Origin: Carboxylicivirga litoralis
GTDB taxonomy: Bacteria > Bacteroidota > Bacteroidia > Bacteroidales > Marinilabiliaceae
DNA length: 64,000 nt
Assembly (NCBI RefSeq): GCF_025499605.1
Contig: NZ_JAFMVC010000004.1
Coordinates: 62,001 to 126,000, forward strand
Direction of reading: 5' to 3'
Under the pieces are notes generated by a model, which was not told the origin of the DNA, made no database searches, and worked only from the letters and a program-made list of their open reading frames with translations. The position numbers and the translations under genes were made by a program. Positions 17,818-28,348 of this stretch are shown piece by piece (position 1 is the first letter of the stretch; every line of letters starts with the position of its first letter).

Positions 17818-18450
17818 ATGGCTGTATTAGTAGGAAAACAAGCCCCTGCATTTAGCGCTAGCGCTGTTGTTAATGGTGGAGAAATTGTTGAGAATTTCTC
17901 ATTGGAACAATACAAAGGAAAGAAGTATGTGATTTTATATTTTTATCCAGCTGATTTTACTTTCGTTTGTCCAACCGAGATTATTGCTTTTCAGGATAAA
18001 ATGAAAGAGTTTGAGGAGCGCAATGTTGAGGTGGTTGGTGTTTCTGTTGATTCAGAATTCTCTCACTGGAAATGGTTACAAACAGAGCCTAAAGATGGTG
18101 GTATCAAAGGTGTGAAATACCCATTGGTAGCTGATAACAGCAAAACCATTTCTGAAAACTATGATGTGTTGGCTGGAGAGTACGATTACAATGACGAAGG
18201 TCAGATTGTATTTAACGGAACACCAATGGCTTATCGGGGATTGTTCTTAATCGACAAAGAAGGTGTGGTACGTCATCAGGTGGTAAATGATATGCCGCTT
18301 GGTCGTAGCGTTGATGAAGCCATTCGTATTGTTGATGCGTTGCAGTTTTTCGAAGAAAATGGTGAGGTTTGTCCGGCAGGCTGGCACAAAGGCGAAAAAG
18401 GTCTGGTAGCAACTCAAGCCGGAATTGCTGAATATCTTGGAAGTAATTAA
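17818..18450 (+). CDS. Typical 2-Cys peroxiredoxin (AhpC/Prx1 family)
   Basis: 210 aa thiol peroxidase. The peroxidatic cysteine is Cys51 in DFTFVCPTE and the resolving cysteine is Cys185 in GEVCPAGW. The C-terminus extends past the resolving Cys, as in Prx1-type enzymes. It reduces hydrogen peroxide and organic peroxides. No ahpF reductase gene is adjacent, so reduction is probably by thioredoxin. No TAnnTTTG box is obvious in the 89-base gap before it, though TTTG elements are present there. A terminator follows. Confidence 0.93.
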   Translation: MAVLVGKQAPAFSASAVVNGGEIVENFSLEQYKGKKYVILYFYPADFTFVCPTEIIAFQDKMKEFEERNVEVVGVSVDSEFSHWKWLQTEPKDGGIKGVKYPLVADNSKTISENYDVLAGEYDYNDEGQIVFNGTPMAYRGLFLIDKEGVVRHQVVNDMPLGRSVDEAIRIVDALQFFEENGEVCPAGWHKGEKGLVATQAGIAEYLGSN

Positions 18451-18473
18451 TTGATGCAATTATACTGAGTTGA

Positions 18474-18504
18474 AAGGCACTTCCGTTTTGGAGGTGCTTT
18501 TTTT
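18474..18504 (+). terminator. Probable terminator of the peroxiredoxin gene
   Basis: AGGCACTTCC pairs with GGAGGTGCTT with one bulge, followed by a T-run. Confidence 0.65.
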
Positions 18505-18585
18505 GTTTATATAAGTTCATGGTGTAAAATTCGGCTTGTTAGGTGGCATATAATGTGGCTAAACCTGTGGCAGCTGTTTTTTTCT

Positions 18586-18593
18586 TATTTTTG
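18586..18593 (+). promoter_or_regulatory. -7 promoter box of pabB, four bases before its ATG
   Basis: TATTTTTG at 18586-18593, with the preferred ATG at 18598. This is the same spacing as at coaBC and suggests a leaderless or nearly leaderless transcript. It also argues against the in-frame ATG at 18553. Confidence 0.45.
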
Positions 18594-18597
18594 CAGA

Positions 18598-19899
18598 ATG
18601 CGCAAATACCTCGAAATACATCCGGGTGATGAAAATCTCTTTAAACAGCAAATATGTCAGGCTTCACGAAATGAAGGGACAGCTGTTATATTGGATGCCA
18701 ACGGTTTTGAAGCACAAGCATGTATTCAAAGCCAACGAAATTATGATTTTATCGCCGGCCTTCAGAGTGTGGGAGAATGTACCAACGATGTTCATCAGTT
18801 AAAGCTGTTTCACGATCAGCATAAAGACTGGATGCTGGGGTTTCTATCGTATGATGTTAAAAATCAGCTGGAACAACTGTCGTCTGAAAATCCCGACAGG
18901 ATTGAAATGCCGGAGTTGTATTTTTTTCGTCCCCGCTATTTGTTTCTTAGCGATGGACATAGCTGGCAGTTGGGTTACCTGGATGATTACGATACCGAGG
19001 AGTCGGCCCGTGAGTTGATTAATGATTTAAACGGTGTTTGTTTTACCGAAGATACTTTGGAGAACATTAAGCTGAATCACCAGGTGTCACATAAAGAATA
19101 CCTCGAAGCGATAGATAAGGTATTATGGCATATTCAGCGAGGCGATATCTATGAGTTAAACTACTGTATGGAGTTCTTTATTCAGGATATTGACTTAACG
19201 CCCCAATGTGTTTTTCAGCGCTTAAAAGAAGTATCGCCAACGCCGTTTGCCTCGTTTATAAAATACCACGATAAATTTCTGATGGGTGCTTCGCCGGAGC
19301 GTTATATGAAGAAAGAGGGTAATCGCCTGATTTCGCAACCAATTAAAGGAACATCGCCCCGCGATTCTAATTGGTTTATCGATAATTCGAATAAGCAATA
19401 CCTCAGGAAGTCGGAGAAGGAACAGGCTGAAAACATCATGATAACCGATTTGGTGCGGAATGATTTATCAAGAGTGGCTAAACGCGGAAGTGTTCAGGTG
19501 GATGAGTTGTGTGGTATTTATTCGTTCAAGCAGGTGCACCAGATGATTTCATCTATATCAGCGGAGTTAGCAGATGATAAAACCTGGATAGATGCGATTA
19601 AAGCATCCTTCCCAATGGGGTCGATGACGGGGGCGCCGAAAATTAGTGCCATGCAATTGATTGAAGAATACGAAAGCAGTAAGCGAGGCGTTTACAGTGG
19701 TGCTGTTGGTTATGTTACTCCCGAAGATGATTTTGACTTTAATGTGGTGATTAGAAGTATCTTGTATAATCGCAAAAAGCAGTGTGCTTCGTTTATGGTA
19801 GGTGGTGCTATTACCAATCAGTCCGACCCGCAGAAAGAATATGACGAGTGCCTGCTGAAAGCCTCGGCTATTATGAAAGTGTTTAATATTAAAGAATAA
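18598..19899 (+). CDS. pabB: Aminodeoxychorismate synthase component I (chorismate-binding)
   Basis: 433 aa from the preferred start MRKYLEIHPG. The C-terminal two thirds is a chorismate-binding domain, with LNYCMEFF, the motif QPIKGTSPR, MITDLVRNDLSRV, GSMTGAPK and GAVGYVTPEDDFDFNV. The isochorismate and anthranilate synthase branches share the fold; the PIKGT motif with the invariant lysine favours PabB, which makes 4-amino-4-deoxychorismate for folate. No pabA amidotransferase or pabC lyase gene is adjacent. The ATG at 18553 would put 15 extra residues across the promoter box, so I rejected it. tilS follows after 8 bases. Confidence 0.86.
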   Translation: MRKYLEIHPGDENLFKQQICQASRNEGTAVILDANGFEAQACIQSQRNYDFIAGLQSVGECTNDVHQLKLFHDQHKDWMLGFLSYDVKNQLEQLSSENPDRIEMPELYFFRPRYLFLSDGHSWQLGYLDDYDTEESARELINDLNGVCFTEDTLENIKLNHQVSHKEYLEAIDKVLWHIQRGDIYELNYCMEFFIQDIDLTPQCVFQRLKEVSPTPFASFIKYHDKFLMGASPERYMKKEGNRLISQPIKGTSPRDSNWFIDNSNKQYLRKSEKEQAENIMITDLVRNDLSRVAKRGSVQVDELCGIYSFKQVHQMISSISAELADDKTWIDAIKASFPMGSMTGAPKISAMQLIEEYESSKRGVYSGAVGYVTPEDDFDFNVVIRSILYNRKKQCASFMVGGAITNQSDPQKEYDECLLKASAIMKVFNIKE

Positions 19900-19907
19900 G
19901 CTGACAT

Positions 19908-21236
19908 ATGGAGAAGCTAAATTCGCGTTCTGTGTTGAAAGTGTTAGAAGATAAATGTCAGATTTCATCTTCTGATACCTTGTTGGTGGCAGTGAGCGGA
20001 GGAGCTGATTCGATGGCATTATTGCATTTATTGCATCAGAATGGTTTTGAGCTGGCTGCCGCACATTGTAACTTTCAGTTGCGTGGCGCTGAGTCTGATG
20101 CGGATGAGCAACTGGTTTCGGATTATTGTGCACTCAATAACATTCAGCTTTATCAAACCTCACTTGATACAACCGCATTTGCACAAGAGCAGAAGATTTC
20201 AATTGAAATGGCCGCCCGTGAGTTGCGCTACGATTGGTTTCAATCATTGATTGACCAGTACAGCTTTCAAGCAGTGGTTACAGGCCACCATGGCAATGAC
20301 TCCATTGAAACATTCTTTTTAAACCTGGTACGCGGAAGTGGTTTGCGAGGTTTGAGTGGTATTAATTTTCGCTTTGGGAATATCGTCAGGCCCTTACTCG
20401 ATTATACCAGATCCGAGATTGAAGCTTACTGCGATCAGCATCAAATCAATTACTGTCATGATGCGTCGAATGACGATACAAAGTTTATCCGCAATAAAAT
20501 TCGTCATGAAATAGTGCCGATTCTAGAGTCGATTAACCCGGCCTTTTTTGAAACCATGCAATCCAACCTGGCTCACCTGAAAGATGCCGAGCTGATGTTG
20601 GAAAGTGAAGTGGAGCGTTTTGTCTCAACCGATGTGGTGGATGAAGATAATAAATTGATTATCCCCATTTCAAAGCTGGAAAATTATCCTCATTTTGCTT
20701 CCTTGTTGTTTGAAGTGTTGCGCCCTTATGGTTTTAATCCGTCGGTGGTTCGGGAAGTGATTAGTCACTTGCATGGCTTGTCGGGTAAGCAGTTCTTCAG
20801 CGAGACTCATCGCTTGATTAAAGACCGCCATAATCTGCTGGTTCTTCCTGTTGAAGAAGTTGGTGTTCAGTATTTTTGGATTGAAGAGGGTGAAAACAAG
20901 TCGGAATTAGCCATCGATGTCAGGATTTATACTAAACCGAACGACTTTCAATTTTCGCGTCATTCACAGCTGATACATTTGGATGCCGATATGGTAGATT
21001 TGCCTTTGCTGGTGCGCAAATGGAAAACCGGTGATGCTTTTATGCCCTTGGGGATGAAAGGATTTAAAAAAGTCAGCGATTTTTTTATCGATGAAAAATA
21101 TAGCCTGAAAGATAAAGAAGATGCCTGGTTGATGGTGAGTGGCGAAGCTATCGTTTGGGTGCTTAACAGCCGCATCGACGACCGTTTTAAGGTAACAAAC
21201 AGAACCAAGCGTATATTGGAAATAGAATTGAAATAA
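19908..21236 (+). CDS. tilS: tRNA(Ile)-lysidine synthetase
   Basis: 442 aa. The N-terminal PP-loop domain has SGGADS (residues 30-35) and TGHHGNDSIETFFLNLVRGSGLRGLSG; the C-terminal TilS domain includes RKWKTGDAFMPLGMKGFKKVSDFFID. It adds lysine to C34 of the minor tRNA-Ile so that it reads AUA rather than AUG. It is co-transcribed with pabB (8-base gap). Confidence 0.94.
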   Translation: MEKLNSRSVLKVLEDKCQISSSDTLLVAVSGGADSMALLHLLHQNGFELAAAHCNFQLRGAESDADEQLVSDYCALNNIQLYQTSLDTTAFAQEQKISIEMAARELRYDWFQSLIDQYSFQAVVTGHHGNDSIETFFLNLVRGSGLRGLSGINFRFGNIVRPLLDYTRSEIEAYCDQHQINYCHDASNDDTKFIRNKIRHEIVPILESINPAFFETMQSNLAHLKDAELMLESEVERFVSTDVVDEDNKLIIPISKLENYPHFASLLFEVLRPYGFNPSVVREVISHLHGLSGKQFFSETHRLIKDRHNLLVLPVEEVGVQYFWIEEGENKSELAIDVRIYTKPNDFQFSRHSQLIHLDADMVDLPLLVRKWKTGDAFMPLGMKGFKKVSDFFIDEKYSLKDKEDAWLMVSGEAIVWVLNSRIDDRFKVTNRTKRILEIELK

Positions 21237-21257
21237 TACTATTATTTCAAAAAAAGA

Positions 21258-21281
21258 CCTTAAGGTTTTGAAACCTTAAGG
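21258..21281. terminator. Terminator between tilS and the 590-aa gene
   Basis: Perfect 11-bp stem CCTTAAGGTTT / AAACCTTAAGG with a 2-base loop. On the minus strand it is followed by a T-run, so it best serves the minus-strand gene but may also end tilS transcripts. Confidence 0.8.
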
Positions 21282-21293
21282 CCTGTATGAAGT

Positions 21294-23066
21294 TTATAAT
21301 TCCTTTTTCAGCATTGGATATTGACTGATTAACTGCTCAATCTCCGTTATGACCTCTTTCTTTTTTTCTTTAAATAAATCGAAGTAGTAATTAACCCCCT
21401 CGGTAATATTCTTTTGGAAAGCGGTTAATTGTTTCTTTTCCTTCGCATCGTCGGGTGTTGATAGAAAACTCTCAACGCGTTTTTTGAAGATGTCGAGGTA
21501 CATGCCCAACTCTTTGGTGAACATATGCGGACGATGACGTTTATCCAACAAGTTGGTGCGGCCATAAATGTGGTCAACCATCTCTTTCAAACTTGCTTCT
21601 TTTGAAAAGTAAGCCAGGTTGGGGCCGGGGCACACCGTTACTTTATCGGTTGGGCCAACCTCAATGCCTTTTGATTCAAGCAAAGAAATACCCAAACCAA
21701 CACACAAGCACTCTTTTTCAGTAATATCGTCGTAGGCTTCCTGATAGGCTTCAGCAGAAAGGTTTTGCTCACTTAATTCAGTAAGTTTCTTATTCTTATA
21801 TTGCTTCGAAGCTGTGCAAATAGGTTTTTCGGTAAATTCAGTGTTGTATTTCAAAAACTGCTTGGTACATGGCATGCCGTGGATGCCATTTTCAGCATTT
21901 GCCAAACGTTGCTCGCTCATGCTGGCCCATTTAACACTGTTGAAAGGTACTCCTAATGGCGAAAGTCCGCTGAAGTATAAATCCTTCTCTTTAGCATTTT
22001 TAAGCAAATCCAATGTTTTAGTGTCGATGCTAATAGCTTCAGGAACTAGCATAAATGGTGTTCCCCAGCCGACACCATCCATCTGGTAATGTTCCATCAA
22101 AAAGTTATGCTCTTCGTTGGTGCCCACACCACCTTGTGCCGTCACTTTAATGTTTGGTACTTCAGTTGGTGCTTGTATCTCTTTCTTAGCCAATGCCGAT
22201 TCGTAAACACCTTTACAGGTTTCAAGCAATTTATCGCGGTTTTTTCGGAATTCATCTAAAATAGGACCGAATAAAACACCGTTAGTTGGGAAGGCGTGGC
22301 CTCCACAGTTAACGCCGCTTTCAATGCGATATTCAGAAACCCAAAGGCCTTTAGCAGCCAGCATTTTTCCTTGCACTAGGGCAGAGCGGAAATCACTTAC
22401 TTTAAGTATGATTTTCTTTTTGAGATCGCCGTTCATGTCGGGGAAGAAATCTTTAAACCTCTCCAGGTAGCTGTATAGTCGGGGACTCATACCTGCCGAC
22501 AGAACTAACGAAGAATTCAATTGGCTGTTAGCAAAGCCTCTTACTGCAGCATGTGCATCATTGTATTCAATTGGCAACTCCTCACCATCTTTGGAGTTAA
22601 CTTTGTCCAACTTAGTCATGATGTTGACATCGATATCTCCAATTGGTAAATGTTCCTGTATCCAATTGCCTACCTCTTCTTTAAGCTGACGGCTTTTCTC
22701 CGCTAGATTAAACTTCTCTTTGATAGATGCCAAATCGGGTAACATGTCGAAATACTTTTCCAGCTCTTCACTTTTATCGTGTGCCACCTTTTTTAAATCT
22801 GTCACTTTTTTGCTAACAATATCATCCACCATATTCAGATACGATGTGATACGTTTAGCTCTGAAATCTTCCACCTTCTCTGAAATGGCTTTGAATGGCA
22901 GGTCAAATTTTTCGCAGTAAAACTCGCGCATTTGTTCCATTAACTTATCATCAACCAGTGAAATAACTGATGAAATGCCATAAGGAGCCACATTAATAGG
23001 CGTATCAAGAGTATAGCCCAATCCGAGTACGGGGATGTGAAATGTGTGTTTGTTCAATATGTCCAT
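21294..23066 (-). CDS. Unknown protein with a flavin-type TIM-barrel-like signature and conserved-looking cysteines
   Basis: 590 aa, no signal peptide. Residues 305-316 (IKVTAQGGVGT) followed by DGVGWGTPFMLVPEA (330-344) resemble the glycine-rich FMN-phosphate-binding strands of nitronate monooxygenase/PfaD-like TIM barrels. LGLGYTLDTPINVAPYG near the N-terminus (residues 14-30) could be the first barrel strand. Cysteines lie in GVNCGGHAFP (254), GMPCTKQF (390), PICTAS (407), ECLCVG (453 and 455) and TVCPGPN (479), which could bind metal or form a redox centre. Predicted helical stretches lie at about 60-150 and 530-590. The function is unknown; the flavin idea is inference from short motifs. 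The gene is monocistronic, opposite to tilS. Confidence 0.7.
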   Translation of the reverse strand: MDILNKHTFHIPVLGLGYTLDTPINVAPYGISSVISLVDDKLMEQMREFYCEKFDLPFKAISEKVEDFRAKRITSYLNMVDDIVSKKVTDLKKVAHDKSEELEKYFDMLPDLASIKEKFNLAEKSRQLKEEVGNWIQEHLPIGDIDVNIMTKLDKVNSKDGEELPIEYNDAHAAVRGFANSQLNSSLVLSAGMSPRLYSYLERFKDFFPDMNGDLKKKIILKVSDFRSALVQGKMLAAKGLWVSEYRIESGVNCGGHAFPTNGVLFGPILDEFRKNRDKLLETCKGVYESALAKKEIQAPTEVPNIKVTAQGGVGTNEEHNFLMEHYQMDGVGWGTPFMLVPEAISIDTKTLDLLKNAKEKDLYFSGLSPLGVPFNSVKWASMSEQRLANAENGIHGMPCTKQFLKYNTEFTEKPICTASKQYKNKKLTELSEQNLSAEAYQEAYDDITEKECLCVGLGISLLESKGIEVGPTDKVTVCPGPNLAYFSKEASLKEMVDHIYGRTNLLDKRHRPHMFTKELGMYLDIFKKRVESFLSTPDDAKEKKQLTAFQKNITEGVNYYFDLFKEKKKEVITEIEQLISQYPMLKKEL

Positions 23067-23112
23067 TGATAATTATGGTTAATTAAAGTACCGAAGATAC
23101 GGCAATAAATGG

Positions 23113-23141
23113 TACAAAAAAAACGACTCAGAGGTCGTTTC
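23113..23141 (-). terminator. Intrinsic terminator of plsC
   Basis: Minus-strand stem AAACGAC / GTCGTTT with a long T-run, 47 bases after the plsC stop. Confidence 0.7.
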
Positions 23142-23187
23142 TTAATGTTTTTCAGTATTTTAGAACGAAAACTTCGTTTATTCGATA

Positions 23188-23922
23188 CTATTGGTTTAAT
23201 TCTTTTTTAATTAAAAGCTGAATATCAGCTACCAACTGTTCTATATCTTTCCCTTTGGGCTCAATAGGCGCAAGAGCTTTATACGAAATTTTTTCTCCAA
23301 ATTTTAGAGGAAACATTCCTTTATACATCATTCGACTATGTCCGTCGATAACAAATGGAACTATAACCGCATCAGGTGCTGCCCTCAAAAGGGTGTTGAT
23401 GCCTGGTGTTTTAAACTGTTTTACCCGGCCGTTTTTACTTCTGGTGCCTTCGGGGAAAATGCAAGCTGCATAATTATTAGCTTGAATTAAACGCCCAAGT
23501 TTAAAAATTTCCTTGATGGATTGAGAGCCGTTGGCACGATCAATTAAGGCCGATTTACCGTGCACCAGGTTATATGAAATACTTGGCAGGTTTTTGCCTA
23601 ATTCAATCTTTGATATAAATTTAGGATAGTGTTTTCTGAATCCGTGAACCACGGCTGGTATGTCATATAGGCTTTGGTGGTTAGAAACGATAACAATGGG
23701 GCGGTCTTCAGGCAGGTTGTCAAAGCCAGAAAACTTAATTCGGCAACCCATCAGGTATAATCCTTTTACTAAAAAGTAATTAAGCGTGTCAACTACCTTT
23801 CGCCTGGCATTATCGCCGAATAACTTGTGGGCAATGACTTGAGGAAGGTGAAATATAACCAGTACCAAGCCAAAGTATAGGTGAAAAATGGGCGTAAATA
23901 TGTAGCCAAGTATCTTTTTCAT
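23188..23922 (-). CDS. plsC: 1-acyl-sn-glycerol-3-phosphate acyltransferase
   Basis: 244 aa PlsC-family acyltransferase. The catalytic HX4D motif is NHQSLYD (His82 to Asp87) and the phosphate-binding motif is FPEGTRS. There is a hydrophobic membrane segment at the N-terminus (YIFTPIFHLYFGLVLVIF). It acylates lysophosphatidic acid to phosphatidic acid at the inner membrane. It has its own terminator and is divergent from the acetyltransferase gene. Confidence 0.88.
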   Translation of the reverse strand: MKKILGYIFTPIFHLYFGLVLVIFHLPQVIAHKLFGDNARRKVVDTLNYFLVKGLYLMGCRIKFSGFDNLPEDRPIVIVSNHQSLYDIPAVVHGFRKHYPKFISKIELGKNLPSISYNLVHGKSALIDRANGSQSIKEIFKLGRLIQANNYAACIFPEGTRSKNGRVKQFKTPGINTLLRAAPDAVIVPFVIDGHSRMMYKGMFPLKFGEKISYKALAPIEPKGKDIEQLVADIQLLIKKELNQ

Positions 23923-24082
23923 TTCTGCGTGTTTATAATTTTATGAGTGGCAAAAAAACGAAAAAAACAGCTAATATTAAAGTTGTGTAGTTAATTCTAA
24001 ACGATTCATGGTAATGATGCCTTGGAGGAGTAGATTTAATTTGTGAAAGAATATGTACCTTGCCTTTTCCTAACTTAACATT

Positions 24083-24616
24083 ATGATATTAGACATTACG
24101 CCCAAAATTCAGCTTCGCGAGATTGATTTCAAAGATGCATCTGTTGTTTATAATACGATTGATGCACAGCGTGATTATCTTGGACAATGGTTGCCCTTTG
24201 TGAGACACACGCAATCACAAAGTGATACCGAAGCTTTTATAACTTCTGTTGCCAACCTTTCTGTTAGTCAAAGAGAACTGATATTTACAATATGGTATAA
24301 TGGTGATTTTGCTGGTTTAGTTGGATTTAAAGCCACTGACCGGATAAACTCCAAAACGGAATTAGGCTATTGGTTATCTGAGCCGTTTCAAAAGAAGGGA
24401 ATTGTAACACTGTGCGTAGGTTATTTGTGTAGTTACGCCTTTAAAAAGCTAGTTATTAATCGTGTGCAGATAAAATGTGCAGTAGGTAACGATGCCAGTA
24501 GGAAAGTACCAAAACGCTTAGGATTTGCATTTGAGGGAATAGAGCGCGCAGGCGAGCGTGTTGATGAACATACCTATTATGATTTGGAGATATTTAGCAA
24601 ACTTAAAAATGACTAG
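24083..24616 (+). CDS. GNAT-family N-acetyltransferase (RimJ/RimL type)
   Basis: 177 aa. The RimL-like pattern is IQLREIDFKDA at the start, then FAGLVGFK and ELGYWLSEPFQKKGIVT, where motif A of the acetyl-CoA site is expected, then RVQIKCAVGNDASRKVPKRLGFAFEG. Members acetylate protein N-termini, amino acids or antibiotics; the substrate here is unknown. In the usual N-x-x-S-x-x-V-x-E-K-x-G-F pattern this protein has KVPKRLGF, a small variation. It is followed after 10 bases by the SprA-module lipoprotein gene, so they may be co-transcribed. Confidence 0.82.
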   Translation: MILDITPKIQLREIDFKDASVVYNTIDAQRDYLGQWLPFVRHTQSQSDTEAFITSVANLSVSQRELIFTIWYNGDFAGLVGFKATDRINSKTELGYWLSEPFQKKGIVTLCVGYLCSYAFKKLVINRVQIKCAVGNDASRKVPKRLGFAFEGIERAGERVDEHTYYDLEIFSKLKND

Positions 24617-24626
24617 GTAATAAGAG

Positions 24627-25943
24627 ATGAAATATATTATTGAACTGCTGCTTGTAATATTCCTATTTGCCTGTGATAATGGAAATAAAGGAATAAAACC
24701 CAATGATCCGATAGATGTTACAACGCAATTAGTTGCGGATGTTTATTGGAGCTTATCAAGCACGCCAGCGCGCTTTGAAGAATCAAATCTTTTAAATGAT
24801 CTTACATATGGTTTTAATCGCTCAAAAATTTCATTTTATAATGTTGAGCATCATGTTTTTCATCAGGAAAACGCAACTATGCCTGCACATATTGCAGTAG
24901 ATGAAGAGCAACGTATGCACCATTTATCAAGAGAGATTTATGAACAAGAGTTATATCCAGAAAGAGAAGTGGCTTATGGTCAACCTTCAACAATAGCATG
25001 TTTAAATATTGCTTTTTATCCAAGTGAGCGAGGGCCATATAATTATGATAGTCATAATGTTAATTTTAATGGTACTTTAAAACAACCAGAACAGCGTTGG
25101 GGTGGTATGATGCAATCCATTAAAATAAAAGAAAATGAGCGGTTTATTGAGTTTTGGATGATGGAACCTTTTACTAGTAATGAAAACGCATCAATGAGTG
25201 GCAAAATGTGCATTAACCTTGGGCTTGTTTCAGAAGATATTTTAAAGGATAATTTGGCATCGTCTGAATTAGCTTTATATGTAGAGCCTAATCTTAGTAA
25301 AGTCTTATCAACCTGGGGCTATATTGTTCAAAACTTCAATGTATCTCAATTTGACGATAGTAATAAAAGAATGAAGCAGGATGTAGGTTTCGATGGACTA
25401 GGTAACGCTGAGGAAGAAGCAAGTTTTTTTAGTGATTTTACGAATGCGATTGAGAATAAAATTAGTAATGATGCATTTGATAAGCTAAAGAGTGACCCAT
25501 CTTCAGATAATTACCATTACTTTTTAGGTAACGATTATGACCAAAAAGAATTATCAATTGTAGATAGGTACAAAGATTATTGCGGTCCAGATGGGAATTC
25601 ATTTTTATATACTACACCTAAAAGTAATTTCCCTGATAAGGAAGATTTGAATGATGACGGACAATTGTCAACAGAGGAGCGTTACAATGAGTTTGAAATA
25701 AATATTAATGCTCAGCAGTTTGAAATAGACAAAAACTATATTGATGACATAGTTTATTCTGATGTTGATGATTTTTATGGTCGTAAGGTTAAGTTCTATC
25801 ACTTTCGAATTCCAATAGATCAACCTAGCAGCAATGTTGGAGGAAGTGTTTCTAAAAATGAGATGAAGTTTATTCGATTATATCTAACCGGGTTTAATTC
25901 ATCTGTTATTCTCAGATTAGTTGATTTGAAATTGAGTGAGTAA
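24627..25943 (+). CDS. Lipoprotein consisting of a single SprA-like module
   Basis: 438 aa. The signal peptide ends in the lipobox FLFAC (Cys16). From about residue 40 to the end it follows one module of SprA, the very large (over 2000 aa) cell-surface/outer-membrane protein of gliding and type IX secretion: YGFNRSKISFYN (61-72), FYPSERGPYNYD (130-141), QRWGG (156-160), IEFWMMEPF (174-182), INLGLVSEDILKD (196-208), QDVGFDGL (251-258), DPSSDNYHYF (290-299), EDLNDDGQLS (339-348), FRIPID (383-388) and FIRLYLTGF (405-413). The similarity is from memory of the SprA family, not a search. The SprA barrel part is absent. The frame is intact and codon use is somewhat A/T-richer than the neighbours. 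The DUF4884 lipoprotein gene follows after 36 bases. Confidence 0.8.
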   Translation: MKYIIELLLVIFLFACDNGNKGIKPNDPIDVTTQLVADVYWSLSSTPARFEESNLLNDLTYGFNRSKISFYNVEHHVFHQENATMPAHIAVDEEQRMHHLSREIYEQELYPEREVAYGQPSTIACLNIAFYPSERGPYNYDSHNVNFNGTLKQPEQRWGGMMQSIKIKENERFIEFWMMEPFTSNENASMSGKMCINLGLVSEDILKDNLASSELALYVEPNLSKVLSTWGYIVQNFNVSQFDDSNKRMKQDVGFDGLGNAEEEASFFSDFTNAIENKISNDAFDKLKSDPSSDNYHYFLGNDYDQKELSIVDRYKDYCGPDGNSFLYTTPKSNFPDKEDLNDDGQLSTEERYNEFEININAQQFEIDKNYIDDIVYSDVDDFYGRKVKFYHFRIPIDQPSSNVGGSVSKNEMKFIRLYLTGFNSSVILRLVDLKLSE

Positions 25944-25979
25944 TTATTTTTTCGACTATTAACCCTTTATCTATTAATT

Positions 25980-26240
25980 ATGAAAAAGCTTATATACACC
26001 ATTTGCCTGATTATTATAGCTTGTTTTGTGCATGCGTGCACTGTTCAACAGCCAATCAGTTATGCGCCAGCTGAAAATAATGCTGATTACCAGATTTCCT
26101 ATTTGTTTGAGCACGATGGTTGCAAAGTTTATCGCTTTTACGATGATGGCCGATATGTTTACTTTACGACCATAAACAGTGACGTTACTGTAATTCCAAA
26201 TGATTCTACTGTAATAACTAATACTGTAAGAACGCAATAG
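25980..26240 (+). CDS. Small DUF4884-like lipoprotein
   Basis: 86 aa. The signal peptide ends in the lipobox FVHAC (Cys20). The core SYLFEHDGCKVYRFYDDGRY followed by VYFT matches what I recall of DUF4884, a family of small Bacteroidota lipoproteins without known function. It follows the SprA-module lipoprotein in the same direction, and both would be exported and lipid anchored. Confidence 0.75.
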   Translation: MKKLIYTICLIIIACFVHACTVQQPISYAPAENNADYQISYLFEHDGCKVYRFYDDGRYVYFTTINSDVTVIPNDSTVITNTVRTQ

Positions 26241-26297
26241 TTATTTGGAGAAAAAGAGGAAGTTGTTGCTTGTGTTAGGGTGAGTAACAGATAAAAC

Positions 26298-26328
26298 AAA
26301 AGGGGTAAATAGCTACTTTTACCCCTTT
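26298..26328. terminator. Bidirectional intrinsic terminator
   Basis: AAAGGGGTAAA pairs with TTTACCCCTTT; it lies between the convergent DUF4884 and ABC-F genes. Confidence 0.75.
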
Positions 26329-26363
26329 CCCTTAATTGTAAATTATATCGGTTTGTTGTGTGC

Positions 26364-28348
<1,985 letters not shown>

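Noticed and set aside
18553-18597. ATG at 18553 as the pabB start
   Set aside because: The added 15 residues would be encoded across the promoter box and match nothing in the family.
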